Assembly: GCA_026874595.1 (NCBI GenBank)
Contig: CM049320.1
Location: 21,339,714 to 21,403,713 of the forward strand
Reading direction: 5' to 3'
DNA from: Sipunculus nudus
Lineage: Eukaryota > Annelida > Sipuncula > Golfingiida > Sipunculidae
DNA length: 64,000 nt
Position 1 is the stretch's first letter. Each line of letters opens with the position of its first letter. Made by a program: the position numbers and the translations under genes. Shown here in pieces: positions 1 through 11,481 of the stretch. The notes under the pieces were generated by a model, which worked only from the letters and a program-made list of their open reading frames with translations, had not been told where the DNA came from and did not search any database.

Positions 1-346
1 TACGTTCCATAGTGCGCTGTCCGCAAAAACTGTGTCCATAAGTACGTACGTTTTTCTTGCGGATACCCTTTCGCGTGCCTCTTTTGAAACTGCAAGGACG
101 ACAGGCAGGAAGAAAGTCAATATGTCTCATCACACCTGGCGCCGTTGCACTGTTGGGAAATGTAGGCATTTTTGCCATCCGCAAAACAGATGAATCGCTC
201 ACCGATCCGTTTCGATGCTGTCCGTTTTTGCGGATACGCATGCGGAGCACGTTAAAATGTACATATGGAAACAGTTCATCTTAAAAAGAAGGATCCGATT
301 TTTGCGTACGAGACGTACGTACGAGATTACGGATGAATGGAAATAC
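1..346. other. Left edge, no gene recognised
   Basis: No convincing coding sequence was found. A 75-codon open frame at 57-284 has no recognisable domain or splice context. The stretch has repeated short words such as TACGTACG and GCGGATAC, which also occur near the minisatellite that follows, so it may be the left part of the same dispersed repeat. Confidence 0.4.
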
Positions 347-905
347 AGCTTTAGTCCGTATGCGTAGTCTGTATGCTTAATCCGTATGCGTAGTCTGTAT
401 GCCTAGTCCGTATGCGTAGTCTGTATGCTTAGTCCGTTTGCGTAGTCTGTATGCTTAGTCCGTATGCGTAGCCTATATGCTTAGTCTGTATGCGTAGCCT
501 GTATGCTGAGTCCGTATGCGTAGTCTGTATGCTTAGTCCGTATGCGTAGTCTGTATGCTCAGTCCGTACGCGTAGTCTGTATGCTTAGTCCGTATGCGTA
601 GCCTGTATGCTTGGTCCGTATGCATAGTCTGTATGCTTAGTCCGTATGCGTAGTCTCTATGCTTAGTCCGTATGTGTAGTCTGTATGCTTAGTCCGTATG
701 CGTAGTATGTATGCTTAGTCTGTATACGTAGTCTGTATGCTTAGTCCGTATGCGTAGCCTGTATGCTTAGTCCGTATGCGTAGTCTGTATGCTTAGTCGG
801 TATGCGTAGTCTTTATGCTTAGTCCGTATGCGTAGTCTGTAGGCGTAGTCTCTATGCTTAGTCCGTAGGCGTAGTCTCTATGCTTAGTCCGTATGCGTAG
901 TCTGT
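347..905. repeat. Minisatellite, 26-bp unit (two 13-bp halves)
   Basis: About 21 head-to-tail copies of a 26-bp unit made of two related 13-mers, TAGTCCGTATGCG and TAGTCTGTATGCT. Copies vary by point changes only. The 13-mers alternate regularly, so the dimer is the amplified unit. The array ends at TATCCGCACGTTGCC and passes into a unique flank that is also found after the second array near 5.3 kb. Confidence 0.95.
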
Positions 906-977
906 ATCCGCACGTTGCCGAGAGCAAATTTCGCACAATACGCAAACCAATCACCTGGTCAGATTCAGTTTTAGCAT
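898..977. repeat. Shared right flank of minisatellite, copy 1
   Basis: About 80 bp running from the end of the array to TTCAGTTTTAGCAT. It aligns without large gaps to 5266-5345 after the second array, at roughly 80% identity by eye. A common non-tandem flank means both arrays belong to one dispersed element family. Confidence 0.8.
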
Positions 978-1577
978 TATTATTTTATAATTAATTAAAC
1001 ATATTTATACACGGTCCCCCGTTCAGTCAAGATTGTCTGATCTGCCACAAGACCCTGTTGGGCTATACAGTTTATGCAATGTATAAATGCAATCAGAATT
1101 ATTAAAAGTGACTGGAGATAAAATTATGCTGCAAGGTGTGATATTAAACATGAATTTAAAGCTATAATATGCAACGTAAAATACCAGGCAATCATGCATG
1201 AGTATGTTATAGCATGCATTATATGACATATAAATCACATAGGTTTATTACATGATAATATCAAAGACCTGTAAGGAGGAGCAGTTTTTTTTAGATTCAT
1301 TTAATGTGTCCAAAAAAAATTAGGACCTCGGTATAAAAATGATTTCTTTAAGTAGTCTGACCGAGGTTTTGCATTCTTGTGGCATGAACATACCTTATTT
1401 TCATCTGGTATCATCTCCATCTTGCGTGCAGCACTCCAACCCCGTGTTCCAAAACGCAGAATTCAGAGACTAAGGTATGGAATAAATGGTGTCTTATTTA
1501 TTGCTTATTAGTGTACAAATTATCTTCAGGCGTGCTTTTCCTGTGGCCTGTGCAACAAAATGTTCACCTGCCATGGG
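978..1577. other. Intergenic, nothing recognised
   Basis: A+T-rich sequence with stops in all frames. A 71-codon minus-strand frame at 1023-1238 has no domain, no good start context and no neighbouring exon signals. Confidence 0.4.
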
Positions 1578-1735
1578 CAGATCAAGGATTTTGGAAGGGG
1601 CAAAGTATAACCCAGGAAGACTCAACGAAAACCTAAGGAAGTTCTTCTGATACAAAAAGAAGGGGGTCCAGGTCGCAAATATTAGTTAGAAACCCTATAA
1701 AAGGTTGTTGCAGCGGAAAAGGGGGCAGGAAGGTT
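1578..1735 (-). mobile_element. hAT-like short element, poly-C family, copy 1
   Basis: A diverged, minus-strand copy of a short non-autonomous family. Shared landmarks, read on the minus strand, are a C-rich stretch, CGCTGCAACAACCTTTT, AGGGTTTC, GACCTGGACCCC and a final ATCCTTGATCTGCCC. The same order is seen at 10975-11125, 17670-17800, 29146-29260 and 40630-40818. The hAT assignment comes from the best terminus, at 40818. Confidence 0.5.
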
Positions 1736-2709
1736 TTCCGAAATTTGCATAATTATACCCAAAAAAATCTGTTTAGTATTATACTCTCAAAATATACAAT
1801 GGAAATTGCAGTAACAGTGTCGAGATTTTGCCTTAGGTCAACAATGCCATGTTGAAATGTGAAGAATTAAACACAATGGTACAACGATAGTTTTTAATCA
1901 AACTTAATAATTATAACTATAAATTTTAAATAAAATTATTAAGCAATATTTGCTTCATATAGATAATATAACCGACGCCCCATCAGTGTCAATACAAAAT
2001 CAAAAGATCAAAATGTCAACAGTTAACATGAAATTTAAAACCTGTAACGGACGATTTCTCCCAGAATCCTAGATACAATTCCATAACTAGGAAGTCCATG
2101 TATGATCAATAACCGTCGAAATTAAAAAAAAAAAACCTTGCCATTTAATGTATGCGATTTACATTTTTTAGTCTTATTATGCGTTGATGTAATTTGCCAC
2201 TGCTAATATACAAATAACTTCACAATGCAATAAGAACATTCATGGCACAAACTTTCAGATTATAAAAAAAAAAACTTAAACACTTATCACTGCATTTGAG
2301 TTTCTTTTAAGAGCTGCTAACATAAGGTTCAAGAACTCAAGGTAACGCTAAAATCAAATAAGGCCTTACACAGACCATATTATAACCCCCCCCCCCCCCC
2401 TTCTGTTTCTAATAAAGCAAAAACATATTCTGGTACCATTATAAGAATCTTCAAGAAAGTCAAGCTATGTTTCAATTGTCACTTATTATATTAAAATTTG
2501 TAAGTGTAAAAATTGTATTATTACCTGAAAACCTAAACATAGCAAATATCTTGCAATGTACATACAGCAATTTAGTCCGATAGCTTTGGCCTATTCAGAG
2601 GCTCGTACATTGGGCACACTGCAAAATGTGACAATAACAGTTTTTGTGGACGTGCGCGTACGGCAGTGTCCTCAATGGTCCGGTGTTAATCTTTCAAAAG
2701 GCGATATTT
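1736..2709. other. Intergenic, no gene
   Basis: A+T-rich sequence with poly-A runs and a C homopolymer of about 15 at 2386-2400. No coding signal was found. Its right end is probably the 3' untranslated and downstream region of the minus-strand receptor gene. Confidence 0.4.
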
Positions 2710-2715
2710 TTTATT
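2710..2715 (-). terminator. Poly(A) signal for the receptor gene
   Basis: TTTATT on the plus strand is AATAAA on the minus strand. It lies about 95 bp downstream of the receptor stop codon, a usual distance for a short 3' untranslated region. No transcript evidence is available. Confidence 0.55.
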
Positions 2716-2809
2716 GTTAAAATATAGCCTTAGTGCACTAAAACGATATGTATGACATAGCGTATCACAGAAACAGACATTCCAGCCGGCACAACGTTTA
2801 TAATTTACA

Positions 2810-4207
2810 CTAGATGACCGGTGAGAATGATTCAGATTTGTAGATCGACAAGTTAGGCGGTAGTTTTAGTCTGAGCTCCTTGAAAAACCGTTCAGTCTTC
2901 CTCCCGCTGTCTGATCCTGGCCAGGACACGGTTTTTATGACTGGCATGGCCCGTCTTACAAGCTCAGGTACGTCAATCTCGTCCAAGTTCTCGATCTCGC
3001 GATGTTTCACAAAAACGACTTTATAGTTTTCTTTCAGCGCGACACACAGTGCAAACACACAGTAACGGTCACTGAAAAACTCGGGACTTAAAATGGCCAC
3101 GAAGCGAGCACTCCTCTTCATACAGCGCGTGTATTCTGCGGGCTGAGCCGCTCCCACTTCAAAGTCTCTGTCACTAACTATCAGTGGATAACTAAGTTCA
3201 CTTTCCAACCTGTCTAGTAAAGTATGCACGACGAAATCGTAGTCAGTATCTGACGTACTTGAGTAAACAAGGAATGCCCCGGCGTTTATACTGTCCGTCA
3301 GTTCGTCTTTCCCGAATCGGTCCCACCACAGCAGTTTTATTTCTACCCGGAAGTGGTAAATAATAAGAAAGGAAGCGATACTGATGACCAAAATGGCGGA
3401 GATGACGCTGGCCAGTGGAGCGTAGAACGGGAGCACGTCTTTCCGTGGTACAACCGGCTTGGATTCCAGCACAGTTATGTTGAAAGCAATTGAGGAGTGA
3501 CGATTCGTAATGACACATTCATACAGGTTATTAAAGTCCTCGCTTCTGACGTTTATTATAGTAAGTTGTGAGCTGATAAACAAACCATGTGATTTGCATG
3601 TTTCCATGACAACGTGTCTGGGTAGGTAATCTGCCTGCACTCGTGTACCATTTTGTTCAACACGGTTCCATATCACAGTATTTGTTGGGTCGAAAGGATG
3701 CTCGCTTGGGCGAAAATCCCCTCCACATACGACCGTAATATTCTTGCCAATTTTAACAACAGCATTGCTAGGATTTGGTCTTTCTAAAACGAAAGGTTCA
3801 GCGTACTTGGCCCTAACGGCTAATACGTAGAATTGATAAGAGTGGCGCCAGCTGTTTCCCTGTCTGGTAACGACGCATGTATAGTTGCCCCGGTCTTCCA
3901 GCCGAGTGTTCATTATAATTAGGCTATCATCACTCAGATCATAACGGTAATCTTCATATGGTCTCGCCCATTTCCACCGTGTATTATTCCTGTACCAAGT
4001 GAGTGTATCGTTCACACCTTGCATACAGCAGCTTAGTTTCGTATAAGCCCCCTCTCTGGCCCAGGCATATGGCTGCAACCCCGAGCAGGACGGGAACTGT
4101 GACACGTTGTTGTGTGTGATATCATCACAAGTTTTCTGCGCCTGAATAAAATAACTTGTTAGGATACACAGCAGACATAGACATTTGTTGCTGTGTGACC
4201 GCGCCAT
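2810..4207 (-). CDS. IL-1 receptor-like Ig-TIR transmembrane protein
   Basis: An uninterrupted 465-codon single-exon gene. Residues 1-23 form a signal peptide (MARSHSNK, then a hydrophobic run). Two Ig-like domains follow: one with Cys60/61, Trp71 and Cys111 in an EDRGNYTC motif, and one with Cys161, Trp180 and Cys231 in NNLYEC. The extracellular part has several N-glycosylation sequons. Residues 261-284 are one membrane span followed by basic residues. Residues about 304-449 are a TIR domain: box 1 FLVYSS (312-317), box 2 region SDRDFEVGAAQP (345-356), ILSPEF, and box 3 FFKEL (441-445). This is the IL-1R/SIGIRR plan with two Ig domains, not three. The family signals through TIR-TIR contacts at the plasma membrane to MyD88-type adaptors; that role is inferred here. 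The frame is open to a TTG three codons upstream, but the ATG at 4205-4207 has a strong context (A at -3, G at +4), so I chose it. Ligand unknown. Confidence 0.93.
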   Translation of the reverse strand: MARSHSNKCLCLLCILTSYFIQAQKTCDDITHNNVSQFPSCSGLQPYAWAREGAYTKLSCCMQGVNDTLTWYRNNTRWKWARPYEDYRYDLSDDSLIIMNTRLEDRGNYTCVVTRQGNSWRHSYQFYVLAVRAKYAEPFVLERPNPSNAVVKIGKNITVVCGGDFRPSEHPFDPTNTVIWNRVEQNGTRVQADYLPRHVVMETCKSHGLFISSQLTIINVRSEDFNNLYECVITNRHSSIAFNITVLESKPVVPRKDVLPFYAPLASVISAILVISIASFLIIYHFRVEIKLLWWDRFGKDELTDSINAGAFLVYSSTSDTDYDFVVHTLLDRLESELSYPLIVSDRDFEVGAAQPAEYTRCMKRSARFVAILSPEFFSDRYCVFALCVALKENYKVVFVKHREIENLDEIDVPELVRRAMPVIKTVSWPGSDSGRKTERFFKELRLKLPPNLSIYKSESFSPVI

Positions 4208-4276
4208 CTTCTCCAAGCCATGTGTAATGCCGTGACTTCAAGCGAATTTTTCCTACGCCTCAGTGAATACCGGGTC

Positions 4277-4301
4277 TACGTCACGGGAAAAGCGTGACTC
4301 A
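4277..4301. promoter_or_regulatory. CRE-like and AP-1 sites upstream of the receptor
   Basis: TACGTCA at 4277-4283 (TGACGTA on the minus strand) and an exact palindromic AP-1 site TGACTCA at 4295-4301 lie 70-95 bp upstream of the receptor ATG. AP-1/CRE sites suit an immune-type receptor. No TATA box is visible. Such short motifs also occur by chance. Confidence 0.35.
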
Positions 4302-4927
4302 GTGCACAAGAGCTCCCGGCTCTATGTAAAGCGGGTCACACACTGTACACATACCGCAAAAGGCCACATACATATCAACCTCCGTACTGGATCAAGATCT
4401 ATTCTACCCCCTTCATAGACGAGATCTCGCGTGAGGAGAATGTACGTATACATATATTACAGGCTGCCTATTATTGGTGCACCCGGAACTAAGGACGGTA
4501 TCTTTCTTGTATATCCTTCTTACTTAGTAGGTCAGGCGTAGCCGCACAAAACAACATCCGTGTATAAGCACAAACATATTTGTGTAGGCATACGTACCAT
4601 CTAAGATATATTGGTGGTTATAAAAATCATGTTCGGTGATTGAAAGGAATAAAAAGAACGCTGATCAATTTTCAGTCGATTACTTTGTAAACTTTCAATA
4701 TAACCGTTAAATCTGCTGTACGGAATGTTCCTAAAATAATAACAAAGTGCATTCCGTCTGATATTTAACCACGCTGAAAGGTCAAGGTAACGGGCGAGTT
4801 TTTGACATTTGTTTACATTAAAAAAAATCCGTTTATGGTTCCTACCCATGAGTGCATTGTGCGTATCCGTGGTCCGTATATGCGTCATCAGCAAAAATCA
4901 CCAGCTTTTACTGGTTAATTTCCATTT
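4302..4927. other. Upstream region of receptor, no other gene
   Basis: No exon was recognised. Around 4627-4660 there is TCATGTTCGGTGATTGAAAG followed by a diverged stretch, which recurs near 27964-28010, so part of it is a dispersed repeat. Confidence 0.4.
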
Positions 4928-5275
4928 ATCCGTATGTGCAGTCTGTATGCGTAGTTTGTATGTGTTGTCTGAATGCGTAGTCTGTATGCGTAGTCTGTAT
5001 GCGTAGTCCATATGCGTAGCCCGTATCCGTAGCCCGTATGCGTAGACTGTATGTGTAGTCCGTATGCGTAGTCCGCATGCGTAGTCCGTATGCGTAGTCT
5101 GTATGCGTAGTCCGTGTGCGTAGTCTGTATGTTTAGTCTGTAAGCGTAGTCTCTATGCGTAGTCTGTATGTGTAGTCTGTATGTGTAGTCTGTATGCGTA
5201 GTCTGTATGTGTAGTCTGTATGCGTAGTCTGTATGCGTAGTCTGTATATGCGTAGTCTGTATGCGTAGTCTGTAT
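4928..5275. repeat. Minisatellite, 13-bp unit
   Basis: About 26 head-to-tail copies of GTAGTCTGTATGC with variants TCCGTATGC and TGTATGTGTAG. The unit is related to the halves of the 26-bp array at 347-905 but shows no strict dimer alternation. A 135-codon minus-strand frame through it (HIQTTHTDY repeats) is simply the translated repeat. Confidence 0.93.
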
Positions 5276-5345
5276 CCGCATGTTGCCAGTAGCGAATTTA
5301 GCACACTACGCACTTCAATCACCGGGTCAATTTCAGTTTTAGCAT
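5266..5345. repeat. Shared right flank of minisatellite, copy 2
   Basis: Matches 898-977: TATCCGCATGTTGCC, AGCACACTACGCAC, CAATCACCGGGTCA and TTCAGTTTTAGCAT are in the same order and orientation. Confidence 0.8.
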
Positions 5346-5551
5346 GAAAGTCTCTTTTGACTTAATATCGAAAACATTGCTTATTATATTATAAATACAA
5401 GTAGCTTGTCACAAATAAAACATGACTTGTACTATATCTGCAGCCTTCACGAAGGATAATACGCTGGGGCCTGTTTAGTTACCAGGCTGATTACGTACAT
5501 GACCAATAGAGTTTGTGTGGGAGACAAACAACTAGTCTGTGTGTGTGCATA

Positions 5552-5553
<2 letters not shown>

Positions 5554-5601
<48 letters not shown>
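5554..5601. repeat. (TA)n microsatellite
   Basis: A run of about 24 uninterrupted TA dinucleotides. Confidence 0.97.
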
Positions 5602-5604
<3 letters not shown>

Positions 5605-6851
5605 TCAGGCTTGGTGGTTCAGCTTAGCACTCATTATTAGCATGGGCTTTGTTTGCTGATTAAATGTTAGGGGGACATTCCCATTGAGTACCGACAGAAC
5701 CCCCCCCCCCCGCCGGTGTAAGAACCCTGAACAAAACCTCCCCCTCCCTAATGATAATCAGGACAAACCCCATCTCTCAGAGTATTAGGACTTTTTACGC
5801 TCCATCCACATATAATATATCAATTTCATTATTAGAATAAATTTTTAGTACAGTATTATTCAGTACTGTTATTTTATATATTTATAACTATGATCTAACA
5901 TTTATGTCAATTCAAAAAGGCAGTTGAATTGACACTTGCAATAACCCACATTTCTGTATATAATATGCATGGTTGAAATTGAAGAAAATGTTTCGCAGCC
6001 ATATGCATATTGACAGAATTATCTTTGTGTTTTATTCCCTACAAAGCGAGGGGGACAAAAGTAACTTTGTACCTTACCACTAAGAGATGAGGGGGCACAT
6101 ATCTCCCTGCCAACCCCAGCCCCCCCCCCCCCCCCCCGATACAATACGCAATTAATATATCAGCATAAAAAGTATGGGTTCTATACTTGACGAATAAGAT
6201 AATTGAACTTAATTGTTACTTGCCTTGATAAAAGGCAGATTCAAGGTAATTTGAAATAAAAACTCGACGTTAATTCGTAGATGATATGTGTACCTTTCCT
6301 CTGAATCAACAATTGAGTCAGTTGATTCAAGATAAAGTTGTAATGCAAAATGCGCTAAACGCTGCGATTAGTCATTTCTAGTCTATATATTTAAACATTC
6401 CCGTAATTTATTTAACTCATCAATCACCCTTGAAGACAACCTCATAATAATGTGTATCAGGGCACACTCCTCACGCAGTGGTTATACAATAAAGTAGTTC
6501 AATGTCTCCTCCGTTGAAACCGCTGTTTTATTTAGCAAGATTCTCCGGGTTTTCCCCACCAGGGTTCGCACTGTCAAAACAATTTAATCAGACCAAAGGG
6601 AGGGTGATACCACATTGTGCATCGAAGTTTAAAATGCGCGACACCCCTGTTGATCTGATTCTTGGCCCTGTGCAAGCCCTGCTCTTGATACCTAGCTAAA
6701 CAAAGCAGCGGTTTAAATGAAGGAGATCTGTTGCGTGAGGTATGTAGTATCAGGAGAGTCTGTGGCAGAATTGCTTCATGATTTGTGCAAAGCGCACAGT
6801 TGTTTGAGCGACTATTGAATTGACTGGCCAGGCCTGACGCTAGTCAGCGCT
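5602..6851. other. Intergenic, no gene recognised
   Basis: A+T-rich with C homopolymers at about 5700-5711 and 6120-6137. A 65-codon frame at 6502-6699 has no recognisable domain or splice partner. Confidence 0.4.
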
Positions 6852-9030
6852 GGTTATGTAAGGTTATGTAACGTAAAATCAGACAGAGAAGGTTATGAAA
6901 TATTAAATCAGACAGAGAAGGTTATGTAACGTCAAATCAGACAGAGAAGGTGATGTAACGTCAAATCAGACAGAGAAGGTTATGTAACGTGAAATCAGAC
7001 AATAGTTGTGTTGATCAATATTGTATTTTTATTTTATTTTGAAATGGCCATGATATGTATGCATGGTAATATATATCCCGGTCTCCAGCAAATCAGTCAG
7101 AGAAGGTTATATAACGTCAAATCAGACAGAGAAGGTTATGTAACGTCAATTAAGACAGAGAACGTTATGTAACGTCAAATCAGACAGAGAAGGTTATGCA
7201 AAGTCAAATCAGACAGAAAAGGTTATGTTACGTCAAATCAGACAAAGAAGGTTATGTAACGTCAAATCAGACAGAGAAGGTTATGTAACGTCAAATCAGA
7301 CAGAGAGGGTTATGTAACGTCAAATCAGACAGAGAAGGTTATGTAACGTGAAATCAGACGATAGTTGTGTTGATCAATAATGTATTTTTATTTTATTTTG
7401 AGTTGGTCATGATATGGATGCATGGTAATATATATCCCGGTCTCAAGCAAATTAGACAGAGAAGGTGATGTAACGTCAAATCAGTCAGAGAAGGTTATAT
7501 AACGTCAAATCAGACAGAGAAGGTTATGTAACGTCAATTCAGACAGAGAACGTTATGTAACGTCAAATCAGACAGAGAAGGTTATGTAACGTCAAATCAG
7601 ACAGAGAAGGTTATGTAACGTCAAATCAGACAGAGGAGGTAATGTATTGTGAAATCAGACAGAGAAGGTTATGTAACGTCAAATCAGACGATAGTTGTGT
7701 TGATCAATAATGTATTTTTATTTTATTTTGAGTTGGTCATGATATGGATGCATGGTAATATATATCCCGGTCTCAAGCAAATTAGACAGAGAAGGTGATA
7801 TAACGTCAAATCAGTCAGAGAAGGTTATATAACGTCAAATCAGACAGAGAAGGTTATGTAACGTCAATTCAGACAGAGAACGTTATGTAACGTCAAATCA
7901 GACAGAGAAGGTTATGTAACGTCAAATCAGACAGAGAAGGTTATGTAACGTCAAATCAGACAGAGGAGGTAATGTATTGTGAAATCAGACAGAGAAGGTT
8001 ATGTAACGTCAAATCAGACAAAAGTTGTGTTGATCAATAATGTATTTTTATTTTATTTTCAGATGGTCATGATATGAATGCATGGTAATATATATTCCGG
8101 TCTCTAGCAAATCAGACAGAGAAGGTAATGTAACGTCAAATCAGTCAGAGAAGGTTATATAATGTCAAATCAGACAAAGAAGGTTATGTAACGTCAGTTC
8201 AGACAGAGAAGATTTATGTAACGTCAAATCAGACAGGGAAGGTTATGTAACGTCAAATTCAGACAGAGAAGGTTATGTAACGTCAACTCAGACAGAGAAT
8301 GTTATGTAACGTCAAATCAGACAGAGAAGGTTATGTTACGTCAAATCAGACAGAGAAGGTTATATTACGTCAAATCAGACAGAGGAGGTTATGGAACGTC
8401 AAATCAGACATTGGTGGTAATGTATTGTGAAATCAGACAGAGAAGGTTTTGTAACGTCAAATCAGACAGAGAAGGTTATGTAACGTCAAATCAGACGATA
8501 GTTGTGTTGATCAATAATGTATTTTTATTTTATTTTGAGTTAGTCATGATATGGATGCATGGTAACATATATCCCGGTCTCTAGCAAATCAGACAGAGAA
8601 GGTTATGTAACGTCAAATCAGTCAGAGAAGGTTATAAATTGTCAAATCAGACAGTTAAGGTTATGTAACGTCAAATCAGACAGAGAATGTTATGTAACGT
8701 CAAATCAGACAGAGAAGGTTATGTAACAACAAATCAGACAGAGAATGTTATGTAACGTCAAATCAGACAGAGAAGGTTATGTTACGTCAAATCAGACAGA
8801 GAAGGTTATATTACGTCAAATCAGACAGAGAAGCTTATGTAACGTCAAATCAGACATAGGAGGTAATGTATTGTGAAATCAGACAGAGAAGGTTTTGTAA
8901 CGTCAAATCAGACAGAGAAGGTTATGTAACGTGAAATCAGACAATTGTTGTGTTGATCAATAATGTATTTTTATTTTATTTTGAGTTGGTCATGATATGG
9001 ATTCATGGTAATATATATCCCGGTCTCTAG
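6852..9030. repeat. Higher-order satellite: 29-bp monomers plus ~100-bp spacers
   Basis: The monomer is 29 bp, beginning AAGGTTATGTAACGTC and ending AAATCAGACAGAG. Blocks of about 8-12 monomers are separated by six copies of a non-tandem spacer of about 100 bp (starting GTTGTGTTGATCAATAATG, ending ATATATCCCGGTCTC) near 6986, 7353, 7683, 8013, 8490 and 8937. The spacing is about 366, 330, 330, 476 and 446 bp. Segments 7351-7680 and 7681-8010 are almost identical, so the whole 330-bp composite has been copied recently. Open frames inside it are translated repeat. Confidence 0.93.
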
Positions 9031-9144
9031 CTTGTTACCATGCAGCGCAATCTAGTGATGAGACTTGATACCGCACTACAGGTGTGTTCGGAGGCAAGAA
9101 CTGGATAATTGGATAAGGGAGGTGATATTATAAGGATGTATTTT

Positions 9145-9158
9145 TATTATTATTGTTA

Positions 9159-9205
<47 letters not shown>
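9145..9205. repeat. (ATT)n microsatellite
   Basis: Mostly perfect ATT trinucleotides with two interruptions at the left end. Confidence 0.95.
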
Positions 9206-9209
<4 letters not shown>

Positions 9210-10974
9210 CCGTTGCTGGTGGAGGTCTGCGCTCACTAAGTTCAACTCTGTTTAAGACTGACGTTATGCCCGAAGATATTGTCGTCGTGTTTGTACATTA
9301 AGAGAAGTCAATTTAACTTGCACGAGGTGACCCGGATGAATACATGCAGCGCATAAAACCACAGCTTTCAGTCGGTACACGTTTGATCTTTATCCAATAC
9401 TTATAAAAGGAATTTGGTCAACATTTGTCCTCAATGATCTTTGAAACCGCGTCACGTTTGGCAATGTGCTGTTCCCGCAAGGACCTCGCCGATATGAAAA
9501 TAAATTATTTTTAATGGACACATGATTTCTAAATTGCGTGGAGATTATCACCGAAAATAGCCGAACTGCCTTCGGCAAAGACCGGAGTGCCTGCGTCGTC
9601 GCTGGTTATTCACAACATAGACGTTCGAATCAATTAACCTCCAGTGCAGGGTTAAGGTCTATTGTGTATATGAATAACCCCTGCTGTCAGTGACGGATTT
9701 AAGCATGACATTTGACCCTGGCACTGACCCACTTGCATGGTCAGTAAACGTGAAAATCATGTGACCATCGATCCCTTATAACATTCCTTTCAGCATGCAT
9801 TAATTGTTACACACCAAATTCATCCTGGTAATCATTTTGCATGATGTTGAAATGACCACAACAAATATCACTGTACTATCACCTTGCATGTACATCTTCA
9901 ACAATTCTTGAAATAGTAAACTATCCAAGGATGCACGTGCACAAGTTTCCTTCTTTTGCCTGGATGTTGTCGTTGTATACTTAATATTTGCTCAATTTAC
10001 TTTATTTTTTTTTAATTTACCATTTTCAGGCAAAATGGCTCGATTTCGGTGAACAAGCTTGCTATGTGAATAAATGTGGGCAGGAGATTTATCCTTGATA
10101 TTCATACATGGACCGCCCATGTGGTGAAGGTGACACAACATCAACTAGCCGTGACAACCCGACTCAGTAGGCAATCGGATATTTGGGCTGGTAAGCCTAC
10201 TCGAGTCGTGATACAAGTAATATGGAAGAATGTATCGCAATGGTCTTGCATCAGGTTGTATTCATAATGTGGTAAACGGCCCATAATCGTAATATTATGC
10301 TTAAAAAAATGATGAATAAACACAAAATTATACATGTGATCTCACAACCCAAACTGAAACACCGTCTCCATGGACACGGGTTATTTCCTGGGTCGCCTGC
10401 AAGCTGCCTGCGTCCTGTAACCCGTGCGAGCCATGCTAATGTTCATGCGGTCATAAAGCAACAAACATGCCGATTGGTTTACCGATATGCTGGGTTAAAA
10501 CGGAAATTTTCTCGCTCATGTTTGGTATTATTAGAAAGTACACCAAAAATGCTAACGGTTGGTCTGGTTTACATTGATTGACAGTGTATCTGTAGGCCAT
10601 GAAGCGTTGTCATAAATGACGAAAATATTTGCATCTTCATAAGGCCTTATATTGCTTTCCTCAGACTTAGAAGTAATGACACTCTGGCGCCAGTAACCTT
10701 GTCGTAATTCCAGAGGGTCGATATGATGCTAAACATCAACAAGGACATTACCCGGCCGATAATCAGGGGGAACAGGCCTTCCATCAAGATTTATATTAAT
10801 TGAACTATGTTTCCTTACTTTTTGTGGCTTTCTACTTGGTATACATCATGAAGTCCCTACAAAACATATTATTTAGAATATCAATCTCTTTTTTATGTAC
10901 TGTCTATCTACTGACAATAGGTGTCAATTGAAGTGTCATATACCCACACACTGTCAGGAGGATGGGTAAGCCTA
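9206..10974. other. Intergenic, no gene recognised
   Basis: Short open frames (62-94 codons near 9390-9578 and 10076-10581) lack recognisable motifs and overlap one another on both strands. I see no exon series, RNA gene or repeat array. Confidence 0.4.
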
Positions 10975-11125
10975 CTCAAGGGAGGATCCAGGATTTAGAG
11001 AAAGGAGGGATACGACCCGGGAAGACTTTCCATGACAAAACATAAAAATGGTTCCAGGGTCCAGGAACGGGGGGGTGTGGGCAGGGACAGGCCGCATAAA
11101 TTGGTCTGAAACCCTTAAAAAAGCG
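10975..11125 (-). mobile_element. hAT-like short element, poly-C family, copy 2
   Basis: Read on the minus strand it shows AAGGGTTTCAGACCAATTT, a C run, TTCCTGGACCC and a terminal AATCCTGGATCCTCCCTT. This is the same order as at 40630-40818 and 1578-1735. The terminal TCCTGGATCC resembles hAT inverted repeats. Confidence 0.6.
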
Positions 11126-11481
11126 CTTCTGCTACTAACGAGGTATGCATATTCTCATTTCTCTCTTTATGAACAGGTTCCTTGCCATAAAACATACATT
11201 TAATTCATCTTTCATATCTCCCTTACCTCAACCTATCGTTTCCATGTGAAACAATAATAGAATATGTGACCAGTCAAAAATCTTCAAAAATCTGAATGCC
11301 CCCGCGTCCTATTCCGGTTTGCAAATGTGAACATCATCACTGACCAGGTCTTCAAGGTAAACAAACCGATTTATGAATTTCTTTCCATGAGCACAGCGCC
11401 ACAACATTACTGTAAATTTTTTTGCACATATCTTATTTATATTTTATTTTAACTTTTACAAGAGCATCGCAAACGTGCATC

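Noticed and set aside
347-905. CRISPR-like array
   Set aside because: The units are contiguous with no unique spacers. It is a minisatellite in a eukaryotic genome.
4208-4216. Upstream extension of the receptor to a TTG at 4214-4216
   Set aside because: TTG is not a normal nuclear start. The ATG three codons later has a strong context and gives a normal signal peptide.
4915-5322. 135-codon minus-strand frame of HIQTTHTDY-type repeats
   Set aside because: It is the translation of the 13-bp minisatellite. A 13-bp unit cycles through all frames and stays open only because it lacks stops.
8333-8584. 83-codon frame with QIRQRR and SNQT repeats
   Set aside because: Lies wholly in the 29-bp satellite and follows its period.
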